This document shows, one piece after another, positions 49,628 through 61,997 of a DNA stretch of 64,000 bases. The notes under the pieces were generated by a model that searched no databases, was not told the DNA's origin, and saw only the letters and a program-made list of their open reading frames with translations. Location: NCBI GenBank assembly GCA_963513935.1, contig OY740770.1, positions 92,148,301-92,212,300 on the forward strand, written 5' to 3'. The DNA comes from Aphrophora alni. Taxonomy: Eukaryota; Arthropoda; Insecta; Hemiptera; Aphrophoridae. Each line of letters starts with the position of its first letter. Position 1 is the stretch's first letter. Both the position numbers and the translations under genes were made by a program.

Positions 49628-50172
49628 CCAACCCTCCTCCCTTCAGACTTTCAAAGTTCGGTATTGGCTTTGTGAATCTGTTTTAATACTTGCAATCCAT
49701 TCTGCCTTTACAATACGATGTAATTTGACTCGTGTCTGTGTCTTTTGAATGTTTTGAATAGTTTATTAAGTCCACTTGAGTGGGATTAGTCTAGCCTCCA
49801 TACAGACATAACGAAAACACTGGAATAATGTGAGACTACAATTATTCTCTTAGTTCTCGTCTTGTCTTTTGTTGAGAAACTTTAAACTGTTCAAGTGTTT
49901 CAAAGAAAATTTAAACAAGAAGTAAAATGTTCATGATTGATAACAGTCTGCTTCAACTTTCAGTCCGTTTAGGTTTTGTTGTCTAACCTAAAAACAAATA
50001 GAATGAATATTATTCCTTAAACTGCAAGTGAGGTAATCAATTTGATGAGGTAAAAAATATGGTTAAAAGTGAAACGTTAATGTAAAAAAAAATATTACGT
50101 CATAATTGAAATAAATTTAAGATACAAAAATCGTACTTAATATGCAAAAGTATTGGTTGTAGAAAAGGATTA

Positions 50173-50475
50173 CAATAGAACGTCGATAATCCGGATTAAT
50201 TGGGATCGGACCCCATCCGGATTATCAAATTATCCGGATTATCGAAATTACATTAAAAAACGGCCAGCACGCACTATTTGAGAAAAAAGTTTTTAAAATT
50301 GTATTATTTTCTATTATTGGTAGGTAGAGTATAAGGTCTATAACTTAAAAACATGTTTTTCAAGCACTGTATCGTATTTTATTTACAGTAACATGTGTAC
50401 AACGTACAGTAAAAACATCAGACACTACATATTCTTGCTAGAGACGAATCCGAATTATCGACGTTCTACTTACTG
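50173..50475. mobile_element. Pogo/Tigger-like MITE
   Basis: The left end is CAATAGAACGTCGATAATCC. The right end, read on the minus strand, is CAGTAAGTAGAACGTCGATA. They share a 20-bp stretch beginning TAGAACGTCGATAAT with one mismatch, and TA dinucleotides flank both ends (50171-50172, 50476-50477). Termini of the CAGTAGAACCTCGATAATCC type with TA duplication are typical of pogo/Tigger transposons. Only 303 bp, no transposase. The corresponding place in copy II (about 57550) is empty, so the insertion followed the duplication. Confidence 0.88.
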
Positions 50476-51629
50476 TAGTTAAAAAGGTCATCCTAATGAA
50501 CTCTATACTGAGATATGAAAACGGTAGAACATGTTAATAAAAATCACATCAAGCAGTGAAAATTTTTAATCTGTTTGGAAAGAAATTTTGTATGTTTTTA
50601 TAGCAAATTTGAAGTTTCTAAAAGAAGATCAAGGCATTTCCACACCCCTGAATTAATTAGTAACATTTTACAGTGTTTTCAGCACTCTCTTTCGCTAGTT
50701 CCATAGCGACTCTTAGTTGTGTAGTACAAAAAGAGATATATTTACAATCGGTTTTTAAACTTCGTTCAGAAATACAAAAAATCTTCAAAACTTTCACAAA
50801 AATTTGTCAATCGCTCTTATACATACTTTTCACCATTTCGACATTCATTGGCATAATCTCAAAAAATAACAAGTTGGCAGTTTATTGTTTTATAGCTTAT
50901 TTTGACAATAGTCTGTGTTTACAATTATCGATCCTTAAATATGGACACTAACTTACTCGATTTATACACGTTTACTCAAATATATTTCAGACAAGTAGTT
51001 GAGATATAAATCTTTAATCGTGATCATTCCTGCTAGCTTTTCATAGTTGTTAGTAAGTCTCTAAATTATCGTTTTCTAGTTTCGTCACATAATTTGAATG
51101 TCCAACGGATATTAGTTATTTCTCATCTTCAGAATCGTATAAGTCTAAATTTATTAATTATGTTTATTTATCTGATTTGGATAAAAAAAAAAAACATCAA
51201 CAAGGATATAAGACGCAGGAATACGAACGTAACTCTTTACAAAACATTAAAGAGAAACTGTTTAGGTAAAACTCACTTTTTATTTTAAATAAATAAAATC
51301 GCCAATTTTCACTCCCGTAAACATACTTAAATATCTCAGTTATAATCCTCATTTGTTACCAGAACACAAAACTTGTAACACTCTATACTCACTCCTTGTG
51401 AGTGGGACAAGGTTTAGGAATGAGAATTATGACAGGCATTGGGATATTCTGTTGGTAAGTTTATTGGTTGTGTAATTTTTATTTTAATAAACTTTATTAT
51501 TTGTTTTTTCCCACATGTTTTGTTGAATATATTTATGTGATACATTTTCAAGACATTACAATGATGATTTAAAATATATTTTTTAATATTTTACTATTTA
51601 GTGAGAGAGTAATAAATACATCTGTTAGA

Positions 51630-51985
51630 TGTGTTCAATTCATTGACGAGTTAATAGAGTAACACAATCTCTTCAACACAGAGTTGGCAGTGTCCAACAA
51701 CATTAAAGTATTTATACAATCGAGACAATAAGCTATTCCAGTCAGTGTTGAATAAGACGCAAGAACTATTACTTGAACAGAACATTACTTAATTCATCGT
51801 GACATGTACAAAACTTCATTGTGCTTCGTGAGTGTATGATGGAGGTATAGGCCTAATTCAGTTTATGTAACTGTAATAAAAGGAATGTCATGCTATTTTA
51901 ATATTTACATATTAATATAATGGGTTGTGTTTGTGGTAATCATCATCTTGTGGGATATAATCTAGCTCGTTCACGCTCCGTTCAT
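51630..51985 (+). repeat. Block c of the 7.3-kb unit (copy I)
   Basis: Matches 60130-60425. Shared phrases in order are 'gttcaattcattga' or 'gttcagttcattga', 'agcacaatctct' or 'aacacaatctct', 'caataagctattccagtcag', 'gaacagaacat', 'tcgtgacat' and 'tctagct'. About 75% alike. Confidence 0.7.
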
Positions 51986-52124
51986 GAAACAAAAAGTGAA
52001 TATTAGTGCCTTAGTTTTTCTCTTATGTTTTTAAATAAATCTTCGAAAAAATGTGAAGTCGGCAACGATTTTTGAAAATATTTATACCTTGACGTACTAT
52101 AATATTTAAACTTCCCTCAGCGGC

Positions 52125-52375
52125 TCTCTTTGAAGAGCAAACCTGACGAACCTTAACTCTGTGTTCTTCATAAAGTCTTGTATTTGACTTCTCTCTTTCA
52201 TCTTTCCCACCAGGTCTCTAAGGACTGACTTTAATTCTCTTCCGACTACTTCTCTATTAAGATATTCGAAGGCTAGGGGTCTTTATATTATACTCTTTTC
52301 TTCTTCCATATCGGATAAGACGACTATGGTCGAGGGATTTTTCGCCTTTAAACAACAAAGACATATATAAAATCA
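52125..52375 (+). repeat. R1 interspersed repeat, copy 3
   Basis: Has 'gtgttcttcataaagtct', 'tctctttcatctttccca', 'gatattcgaaggctagggg', 'cttttcttcttcc', 'gataagacgactatgg' and 'tttaaacaacaaagaca' in the R1 order. No counterpart lies after block c in copy II, so this is a separate insertion. Confidence 0.65.
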
Positions 52376-53961
52376 AACTCTCTTGGCCTCCAATGTTCGT
52401 CTGTGGTCCTGAAAAAATCGTTAGAATTCATCACATATAATCCTAAAAGTCAATTGAATGTGTTGCATTGTCATTTGGCAATATCTATGAAAATAAATAT
52501 GAAAAATATCTATAACTAACGGAATTTCGATCATATTAACTAAATATACCCAATTAAGTCGTAAACACATTTGTAGTTTTATTACTACTCAAAAAATCGG
52601 CAAAAAAGGGCTCTTAACCAGACCATAAACTTTTATCCCTAGTTAGAGAACTTCTAGAGCAACCAAACAATATAACCTTTCGTTGCTCACACTGTGTTTA
52701 GTGAATTTACAGCTGTATATAACTATGCAGGAAAAACTTTACTTTTTTTTTAATGTTTGTTCCTCATTTATGAGGAAATCAAACGTTCTAGGTTAAAACA
52801 CTTGGTCTCTACATCTGTCTTATTGAGACTAGGCACAGATATTCTTACAGTACATTACAGTTTTCAAAAATGAAAATTGAATGCAAAACGGCAACAGTTT
52901 ATAATCTTATTCCACAAATAATATACACCTGTAACTCGTAGCACGATCTGCTAGAAATCATTTTATACAGATTAACATTCTACTTTCAACGATGCCATGA
53001 TTTAAAACCTTGTGTTCACAATGCTATTCTAATTTTCTCAATACTCATCGAATAAATTTACCTCAAACGAGAAGCACTGTTTATTTCATTGGTTTCTGTA
53101 TTTTCTATTCATCATTTGTTAAAGTAAAGAAGAAATATTTTAATAGAAAAATAGGTCTAATTGATACATACCCATACTATGTCTCTTTACCAACAAGTCT
53201 TTTCATTTAATGTTCGTTTTAACTCCTGCATCTATTATTTGTTTTAGCCTTTTATATATATTTATGTCGAGTAATGTACGGAGACCGAACAATACTAACT
53301 TTGCCAACGTTATCCAACAACTTTAGATAAAGTACAAATTTTATAACATTTAAAAAACTTTCCAAAATACCAGAGTAAAATACGAAGGACCAAATAGTGT
53401 TGTGTTCCCATAATACAAGTGATATTCTCCTTCTTTGAAAATATACACGGACTGCAAGGATTCGTAGAGAGTGTATTTAAAAGTTACGCTCGGTTAGGTT
53501 AAGTAGAGTATCTTATCTCCATTTTTTATATTTTGTAAATTCATAGTGTTATATTTTATTATAACATTGAAAGGAGTTAAAATATTACCTCCCCAATTTA
53601 GTTAAGTTTAGTTAGTTAAAATTAAAAAGAATACCCAATTTTTTTGGTACTGAGTTTATGAAAAATGGGGGCTGTCAACGTCGTTAAAACAAATGTACGT
53701 TTGCAGCAGCAATTTTCGTTAGTCTGAACCTTTTGACATTCAATACACATTTGATCTTATCGTAACGACGCTACAGCTAGAACAAATATATGACAATTAA
53801 CTAAATATTGCTCCTTGTTCAATAATAACTATGGTTTGCAGTTTGTAATAGTGAAGCATTACTAACCACGGATTCCCTTCGAAATCAAAGAGGGATAAAC
53901 TCTATTTTGTAATCATTAATAGGACAGCTAAATACTGTGTGGAATATGAACACAGACAAGG

Positions 53962-54137
53962 TTAGACTCTTCTCTTTCATCTTTCCTACGCTGTCTCTCT
54001 TGATCAACTCTTGTTCTTTTCCAACCCTGACGCTATTAGAGATTCGAGGGTTGGGGTCTTTACAACATGCTTCTTCCTTTTTGTATAAGATGATGATTGA
54101 CCGAGTTTTTTTTCCATTTAACAACCAAAAAATAATA
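53962..54137 (+). mobile_element. R1 interspersed repeat, copy 4, with empty-site paralogs
   Basis: This 176-bp insertion splits block a. Copies I and III read straight through at the same place ('acatcaacaaagacag'). The insertion is bounded by diverged direct repeats of about 13 bp ('aacacagacaagg' at 53949 and 'aacacaaagacag' at 54138), consistent with a target duplication, and ends in an A-rich 'aacaaccaaaaaataat'. The A-rich 3' end and the target duplication suggest a SINE-like retroposon. The minus-strand frame 53885-54142 reads 'VGKEQELIKRDSVGKMKEKS' here, and similar broken peptides occur in other copies, so an old coding origin is possible. Confidence 0.65.
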
Positions 54138-55993
54138 AACACAAAGACAGATATACGTCGGCTAAGATGTCATAGCTTATCTTGACGATTTACAGTTTCA
54201 ATAACTTTGACTTGGTAGATTTACTGTTCAATATTAAATAAGCGCTGAATCTACCTCAGCTGTTTTATTGGACACAACTTATTTTATTCACTATTACATT
54301 ATTGTCAGGCGTCAATGGCAAGACCTACATAATATAAACAAATTTATTACTGTATTTTAAAAGCCATTATTACAGTTAGACCTAAATATAATTTTGGTTC
54401 TAAGGTTTACTACAGACACTACTGATCAAAGTATATAGGTAATTTAAAAAAATAATAAATACAAGTTGATTTTTTTCCTATTTTTAAATTTGTTCTGAAG
54501 CCAGATTGGTCAAATAAGTACGAAATACTACTATTTTATAATGTTCGTAAATTTGTTCTAATGCGAAAACTCAAATTATAAGGCACCAATCTATTAAAAT
54601 CTCGCATAAAATATTGCAATACCAAATTTCATCAAAGAAATATTTAAAAAAATTACTGAAGTTGTTATGTTAGACCAATGGGGGGGAGGGGAGATAAACT
54701 TTTTGAAAATTGGTATTTATCGGAAGCTTTTGATGAAAGTCTTAATAATTAATTATGTTTATAAAATTCTATATTTAAAGGTGATATCAATTTCTGCTTA
54801 TTAACCAGTTTGGCTGAAGGTTGTAAAAGACATACATTTTTAGAAGCATGTTTGTTGACAAAACATTTCACACAAAAATTAGGGCAGACAAGATGGCCGG
54901 ACAAATTCTTTCCTTTGGTGGTATTTTTATGCACTATGAAGTTAAATTTTGATCTTAAATGTAAAAATTATTATTAGGTAAACGACGTAAATAATATTAA
55001 AATATTTATCATGTAAAATATAAGGAAGGTGGGTTTCAACACAACTACATTTCATCCCTTAGAAGTATACACAGAGAAACTTTATAAACAAAAAAGTCGT
55101 TGTTTGTTTATTCTAATGTATTGTTAATTTTGAGAAGAAAAAAACTTTACAAAGATTATTTGTATATTGAACAAATATTTGGATAAGCTTTATTTTTCGT
55201 TTAATATGGATAAATATAGCTATATCACAACTCTTTAATAATGGTGAGTTGAAATGATATGTTATTTCAAAGTTATGTTTTGGAAGTTATTCCAAATTTA
55301 TGTTTTTGTAAGAATTATTATTTTTAATTAAAGTACGTAAACAAATAATCAAATTAAAATTAATAGATATAACAATTAACTCTAAAAGCAGAAAGAACAA
55401 AAATAGACTTACTTAAGAAAAACATATTTTTGTGAATTATTAATATTATAATTATTGAAATTGTTTGCATTATTATACTTGTAATTATAAATTTAATTAT
55501 TATAATTAAAAATTATCTTTTAAGTAAACTTTGCAAAAGAAAATCATCAATGCCACAACCAAGGGTATGTAAGTAAACTATGTGTAGAACGTGATGACGA
55601 AAACAGACAGCTTTGAATCAACGGAATTAGTCGTAATAATCGTTTGCTAGATATAAATACAATGTATGTCTGAATGATTCTAGTGAGTCCAAGAAAATAA
55701 TTCTAGTGTACTCCCCCTATCCCCAGGCTTTGTTTACTTGATTTTTGTTGTTACCTATTTTGCCAAAACCGTAATTAGTTTCCTTATTACTTTTTTCTTT
55801 TTCGTAGTAGAAAATGGAAAATATATCACGTACAGCAATGCTTTACTTTTAGATTTCATTTGAAAAATGGAAAACTGGAATGTTTTGTGATATCTAAAAT
55901 AACTACTTACTTAAATAAACATACACGCAAACGTATATCGAAAGTGACCAATAGATAGTAATATATTGTACACATTATAAATTGACAGAATGG

Positions 55994-56015
55994 ATATATA
56001 TATATATATATATAT
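55994..56015. repeat. Short (TA)n tract
   Basis: About 22 bp of alternating TA in copy II. The minus frame across it is not a gene. Confidence 0.9.
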
Positions 56016-56366
56016 TTAACATGCATAGTTTTTAAAACATACATGAAGCTTATCTTTAAAAAGAGCAAATGTTTTAGAAAATCAAAAATAATCAATATTA
56101 CAACCTTGATTTATGAATAATATTTACGGATTTATTCTATGTCGGCAGAAAACGGAGACAGTAGATTTCTTTGATTCAGCGGAATTAATAAAATTATTGT
56201 TAAATAGTTAAAATAGTTTGATAAAATTTAGTGTAACTAAAAAAGTGTTGAATTAGTTCCCGTAAATTATTTGGGTGATTTAAAATAAAAATGTTTCACC
56301 ATTGAGCCTTTCTTTCCTAGGAAAACAGTAGCTTGGCCATTTTAGAAATATCTTAAGATTTTGAAG

Positions 56367-56390
56367 TTTTTTTTTTTTTTTTTTTTTTTT
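56367..56390 (-). repeat. Poly(T) tract, 24 bases
   Basis: An uninterrupted T run. It could be the poly(A) of a minus-strand retroposon, but no element body was recognised upstream on that strand. Confidence 0.9.
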
Positions 56391-57838
56391 CAAAAATTAG
56401 AGACCAGAGAGATTGTTCAGTTTGAAGATAAATGAGTAATAATAAAATGTAATAATTTAAAGCTTATAGCTTTCATGGTGAAAGGTGGGAAGGAGGTGAA
56501 AATTACTATACCACCCTTTAGAAACGAGTGGTTGAATGAATAAAAATTGTGTGACATGAGTGTTTTACTGTTTGATTGGATTTTAGTCGAAATTACTCAA
56601 GGAGTTAGTTCTAAAAATAGCAGTGGAATATCTTAAATTTGTTATTTTTACCCGATTCTTATACTCATAATACCAAAGTATTTTGGAGCGTTGATTTCGT
56701 ATTGGACATCATATTGGATGTCCTTGGACTGTAGATACCACACAATTGAAAACAAAGAAAAAATATAATGTTATTATTTATTATCACATTTTAATGACAC
56801 TAATATTGTTTATGTTTTTTAAACAAACGATCGGTAATTTTGAATCATTTTCTTTGTTTTTTAGGAAATTGGCGTAATCATACATTTATTTGTAGTTAGA
56901 ACAAATGTTTATCCTGGTTTACAGTGGAACACACATATTTACCTAATTTATTGAATTATGTCTGTTTTAATGTATTGTTTGATTTAAACTAATTAACTCT
57001 AAAGTCACGTCCTAGACAAATCATACATTCCGATCTGAATGTAAGCACCCTCTCTTCTTATGATTTTCAATGTTCTGTGAAGGTTATTGTGAATCTGCTC
57101 TGAAATTTGTGATCTATTCTGATTTTACAATAAGATATAATTTGACTCCTGTTTGTGTTTTGATACAGTTGAATGTTTTGAATAGTTGATTAAGTCGGAT
57201 TCAGACGGTTTACCCTCGCCTTTATATAGACGTTTGCTTTAATTAATGAGGGATTGCTACAGTTTACGGATCTCTTTGTCCTCATATGATCGTTGTTGAC
57301 AAATTTAAATACATTAGCGTGTTTGAGAGGACAATGTTCTTAATTGATATCAGTCTAGGATTGTACTGTAGATTTTATTGATCTAACCTGATAATATGTA
57401 TAAAGAACAATATTTTAAAAGGCACTGATGGTGTTACATTACATAAAGAGTGATTCTTGAATTGAAAAATATTTCGTTTTAATTAAAATAAATTTGGCAT
57501 ACAAAGAAAAATCATACTTAGATGCAAATTATCGGGTATAGAATCAGTTTGAAACAAAACACAGGTGAAGTTATTTTCAAAAGAAAGTTTAGATGTAGAT
57601 TTTTTGGCAAAAACTTTAATTATTTGTTTGTACACTTTGAAAATTGAAAAAAAAAAGTTGAAATAAAATAAGAAGATAAAACTTGATAGAATTTCGTTTT
57701 ATAATAAAAATTCTAAAAAGGATGTTTAAAAACACTGATACATTTGCAAGATGTTTTTTTAGTAGACCTAATATTTTCCGTTAGTTCCTTAGTAACATTT
57801 ATTTACATAACCCTTATTTTAAAAACTTTCTTAACTCT

Positions 57839-57841
<3 letters not shown>

Positions 57842-57872
<31 letters not shown>
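57842..57872. repeat. (TA)n microsatellite
   Basis: A perfect TA tract of about 31 bp in copy II, with no counterpart in copy I. Confidence 0.95.
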
Positions 57873-57873
<1 letters not shown>

Positions 57874-58164
57874 CAGATTTATTAAAATATACAACAAGTT
57901 GAGAAGGAAGGCCAACTATTCGGTCTTTCTATTTTTCAGCCTGGAGAAATTTATTGGGAAAATCTCAAAGAAAATTTGTTTCATCTTTTATTTCAATAAT
58001 TATCGGTATTTCTATCTACTGATTCTGACTTTTTTACACAAATGTTCTTGAGTTATTAAAATATATACGGAAATAAATTACGGCACCTTATAGAAATTAT
58101 GGTTCCTTTAGAAGTCCAATAACACAAAGCAAACAGTTAACCAATCAGATAATGCAACAAACTT

Positions 58165-58360
58165 TGATTATTGTTGTTTAAAGGCAAAAAAATTGCTTGG
58201 TCATCTTCGCCATATAAAATAAGGAAGTTGAGCACATGCAATTTATACCTCTAACCTTCGAATAGCATCAGGGTCGCAAAAGAACAAAAGTTGGTAAAGA
58301 AATTTTGAAAAAAAAGGGAATTTAACTTTAAGACTACGTGAAGAAGCGACAATCCCTCGA
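58165..58360 (-). repeat. R1 interspersed repeat, copy 5
   Basis: On the minus strand it reads 'tttaaacaacaataa' at its A-rich end and contains 'gatgctattcgaaggttaga' and 'cttttgttcttttgcgacc'. It therefore faces the opposite way to the copies at 52125 and 53962. It lies in the b-to-c interval of copy II and is absent from that interval of copy I. Confidence 0.6.
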
Positions 58361-59164
58361 GATTATTTCCGTACTCACTATAAATGAGGGCGTGAAGCGG
58401 TTTGACTAGATTACATCATCAGTATATTGTCTTTATTGTTTATCATTCCTGCCAGGTTTTCACAATTTTCTTAAGTGCCTAGCGATATTTTGTTTCGTTA
58501 TGTGCTTTTAGAGTCTCTTTGGCGATTTCCAGTTAAATCTCAATTTCATAATCTTAAAAGTGTGTTTTTAAATAAATAATGTTTTATTGAAGATGGAATC
58601 ACCTCAAAAAGCATCAGACTATCGTATGTCAGAGCCAGACAATCGAACTTATATACTTACGATTAAAAACTGTCAGTGTTTTTAATATATAACTTTGTAA
58701 TCAAAATAAAGTTATACTACTACTTTTATATAGTTTGTCCCACGCGTTTGATTTTCTACTAATTTCTTATTCGTCAACTGATTTTTTTGAAACTTTATAG
58801 CCTTTTTAATAATGTTTCCTAAACTCCTGTGCGAAAATCAACACTGTTGTTTATAGAAATAAAGTGGCGGCAACACAAACACAAATCTCTCTATACTTTT
58901 ATGTATTTTACTCTTGCAGGTTTAATTGTTGAACACCTGTTAGATTCATATTAAACAACAAATAAATTAAAACGGAAACATATATCCTAATTTTTGTGAG
59001 TATAATTTTTTTAAATCCTTTTTATTTTTTAAAGTTGAGCAAAAAGAAAAGTGTTGTGCGTGAACCATTGTTTTTAATAATGTTGCAAAAGCAGTTTGAC
59101 AATTTTTTATTGCCTTCATAGATGTTAATCCACCAACCACACATTCAGTAATAAATGAAAAGAT

Positions 59165-59966
59165 TTGTTGTTGGAAACGGGAAGCGTAGTGAAAATGTAC
59201 ACTCGACATCTTTATAAGAGAAGAGAAGAGCAGGTATGCCCTTCATTACTCAGTATTTTATTTAAACCAAAATCACATAGAAAACTACAGCTTAAAACGA
59301 AAGTGCCCAAATCTTTAGTACAGAGAATTGTAAATAAAAACAAAATTAAATTTTACAAAAGCCATCTAATCCATAACCTAGTTGGAGATGATGCGGACAG
59401 AATAATGGAGCTCTGATCTGGCACTAATGAGTTTCATGAGACTGATCCTGATTGCTATACTCTTATTGTTTTCTTAGACGAGTCGACTTACTACCGCAAT
59501 GGTATTGTAAATAAACATAACTCTAATTATTACAACACCCAAAGCCCTCACGTTGTTGATGAGAAACTTCTTAATCACATGAAAGACTGGGCGGCTGTGA
59601 CTGCTAATGTCAATCTTATGACATTTGACACGACACAGTGACTAGAAATAGATGTGTACAAGAGTCAAATCAACAACCATTACCCCCATTTTACGGTTCC
59701 AGATATGCCCAAGCTATTTTGCAACAAGATGATGATTCGCCCCAATATGTCAAACAATTACTAAATATAACAATCTCTAAATTAGTTGGTTTGGTCGTGG
59801 ATTGGCCATCCCGGTCTTCTGATTTAACTGTCTGTGAATTTTCCTTATGGGGCTATTTAAAGGGACAAGTGTACACCCATAGTTTCAACAATGATGAGCG
59901 TTATCGAAGAGGAACTTCTTCGGTTTCAATGTACTTTACAAAGGGCGTACGAGGCTTCTGTTAGGC
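59165..59966 (+). pseudogene. Tc1/mariner-superfamily (DUF4817-type) transposase relic
   Basis: Transposase of the IS630-Tc1-mariner superfamily, decayed into several frames. Blocks in order are 'VPKSLVQRIVNKNKIKFYKS' (second helix-turn-helix, about 59307-59366), 'NLVGDDADRIMEL', 'FLDESTYYRNGIVNKHN' with the first catalytic Asp (about 59473-59520), 'QQDDDSPQY' with the second Asp (about 59725-59750), and 'WPSRSSDLTVCEFSLWGYLK' with the third-Asp motif (about 59806-59860). Stops and frameshifts occur after 'RIMEL' and 'DTTQ' and near 59903. The 'RCY' end at 59966 is followed by a stop. Helitron, hAT and LINE origins are excluded by these blocks. The N-terminal DNA-binding part is incomplete. 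Confidence 0.85.
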
Positions 59967-60129
59967 GTTGCTATTAGTGTGTCGCTGTGGCTGGTTGTAA
60001 TAATTGTAATGTTTCGATTATTTTGATTAGAAATTTTGATCAAGTTTTGCTGAATATATTTTAACTTAAAAACTGATATTGTGGCTATTTAAATTCATTA
60101 CGTTGATAGATAATAATCACGTATGTTTT

Positions 60130-60425
60130 CAGTTCATTGAATACAATAGTTAGTATAGCAGCACAATCTCTCCTATACAGCATTAAAGAGTATTTTAACA
60201 ATAGGGATAATAAGCTACTCCAGTCAGTGTTGCATATAGATACTGTACGTGAACAGAACATGGTTTATCGTGACATACACATCTGTATGATGTCAACTTG
60301 GTCATATATTTATTACACAAAGAAAAATTGATACTTTTGGAAGCTGTACGTATTATTGTTTTCCATATCTGATTATGGTAAAGCATCTTCATGTGGTATA
60401 TAGTCTAGCTTATTTATGGATTGAA
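60130..60425 (+). repeat. Block c of the 7.3-kb unit (copy II)
   Basis: Aligned with 51630-51985. The offset between copies here is about 8.5 kb, versus about 7.4 kb for block b. The extra 1.1 kb is roughly accounted for by the transposase insertion and the R1 copy, minus the pogo-like MITE in copy I. Confidence 0.7.
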
Positions 60426-61159
60426 TATTTATGTTACAGCTCCAAAAATAAGAAGCAATTTTAGTTTTGTTTTAATGAGGGAAACCTCGATTTTAGAAAC
60501 TATTTTAATATAAACACAAAGCACGGGCACTAATTTAAACAAAGCAGCAAATGACTACCAGCTACCATCAATAACAATAAATATGAAATTTAGGGCTGAG
60601 AAATTACATATGATCATTATTTTTATCCCAAATTTAAGATATGTATATATAATTAAAACCCCCACTCTAAAATATAAATTTCCAATTTTTTTCAACGCCA
60701 TAGATTCTAACGGTTGGATTTATAAATATTAAAAAAAAATCGACGGTTAAAAAAGTTTCAAAAAGACACGTTCTATTAACAACAAGTTGTTGTTACTATA
60801 TAAAAAAAACGAAGTTTGTTCTATACTGGAATATGGCGGTGATTTTTCAAAACTTGAATAACAGATTTTTAATTGACATTATAACTAGGGAAGATTTCCC
60901 TTTTAATGTTTTTGATCTCATATAGATTTAGAAATCCTAGTGGTGGTCATCTTGTGTTGATCACCCTGTATATTAAAGTACAACATCCAAAAACCTGTCA
61001 AAAATACTCTGTGTACATTTCGTAGCTTCGGTCTTCTTATGATGAGACAACGCCTGCAATATGCATATATCAATTCACTATTAAATATTGCATCAACTTC
61101 ACTGATAACTATGGTTTACAATCCGTTATAGTAAAAAATTACTAAACAGTGGTTCACTT

Positions 61160-61372
61160 TGAAAGCAAAGGGGGTTAAACTCTGTTTTATATTAAATTAA
61201 TGAAACCACTAAATACGGCCACGGACATCAACAAAGACAGAAATACGTCGGGTATGACGTCATGGCTATTTACAGCGTCAATAACTTGGACTTGGTAGAT
61301 TTACTGCCCAATATCAAACAAGCGCTACATCTACTTCAGCTGTTTTATCGGACACAACCTATTTTTGCTCAA
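61160..61372 (+). repeat. Highly conserved island in block a (copy III)
   Basis: Near-identical to 46324-46535. The peptide starting at 61262 begins 'MAIYSVNNLDLVDLLPNIKQ', as in copy I, but is cut by a stop soon after the island ends. Confidence 0.7.
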
Positions 61373-61818
61373 CATCACATTAATGTCAGACGGTAAATGG
61401 CAAGACCTTTATACTCTAAGCAAAGTTATTACTGTATTTTCAATAGCCGTTAATACGGTGAGACACATATCTAGGGTAATAATAGTTCTGAACACTCTGA
61501 CATAGTTTTCAACAAATTGTATACATGATGCAGTGATCTAAAGTCCAAATGATAAAATCTGTGAACATTGTATAACCATGGTTCAATGTCTTAGAATACA
61601 GACTGCAGCAATCAAGGTATATCAAACAATTTTTTTTTTAAAATGAATAGAAGTAGAATTTGGTGTTATTTTAGATTTGTTTCCAGCAAGTCGGTCAAAC
61701 AATTACAAAATACTCCTATTACATAATGTTCATGAAACTGTTGTTATGAAGCTTTTTAACCTAAAGCGCAAACGAATGTGTTAAAATCTCTTGCTGGTAC
61801 AACCTAAACTACAAGAAA

Positions 61819-61997
61819 AATATAAAGATACATTATAAAGATATAATATAAAGACATAATATGAAGATACAATATAAAGATATAATATAAAGATACAATA
61901 TAAAGACATAATATAAAGATACAATATAAGTATATAATATAAAGATACAATATAGAGATACAATATAAAGATACAATATAAAGATATAATATAAAGA
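61819..61997 (+). repeat. 13-bp tandem repeat array
   Basis: About 13-14 copies of a 13-bp unit, 'ataaagatacaat', alternating with variants 'ataaagatataat' and 'ataaagacataat'. The minus-strand frame 61781-61963 is a translation of this array with a 13-residue period and is not a gene. Confidence 0.95.

Larger units (their letters stand above)
46110..53700 (+). repeat. 7.3-kb tandem unit, copy I
   Basis: Shares ordered blocks with 53701-60984 and 60985 onward. Block a is 46110-46680 here (53710-54380 in II; 60985-61510 in III). The CACA-rich block is 47330-47560 (62130-62370 in III). Block d is 47740-48120 (54690-54950 in II; 63030-63310 in III). Block b is 49330-50170 (56860-57550 in II). 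Block c is 51600-51985 (60060-60425 in II). Divergence is roughly 25-30% outside one conserved island. Copy-specific additions are the telomere-type array (46991-47100), a second-family foldback (48575-48925), a TA tract (49581-49623), a pogo-like MITE (50173-50475) and an R1 copy (52125-52375). Confidence 0.75.
53701..60984 (+). repeat. 7.3-kb tandem unit, copy II
   Basis: Carries blocks a, d, b and c in the same order as copy I. The spacing is shorter between a and d (310 bp instead of about 1060), so the CACA-rich block is deleted. The b-to-c interval is longer because of a transposase insertion near 59.0-60.0 kb and an inverted R1 at 58165-58360. A 'tgatcaccctgtata' phrase at 60958-60972, just before copy III, looks like the end of a Tc1/mariner-type transposon. 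Confidence 0.7.

Noticed and set aside
53885..54142. 85-codon minus-strand frame as a host gene
   Set aside because: It spans an R1 insertion and its flanks, and the reading frame is broken in the other R1 copies.
61781..61963. 60-codon minus-strand frame with periodic 'LYIVSLYYI'-type repeats
   Set aside because: Pure translation of the 13-bp tandem array; a 13-residue period follows automatically.
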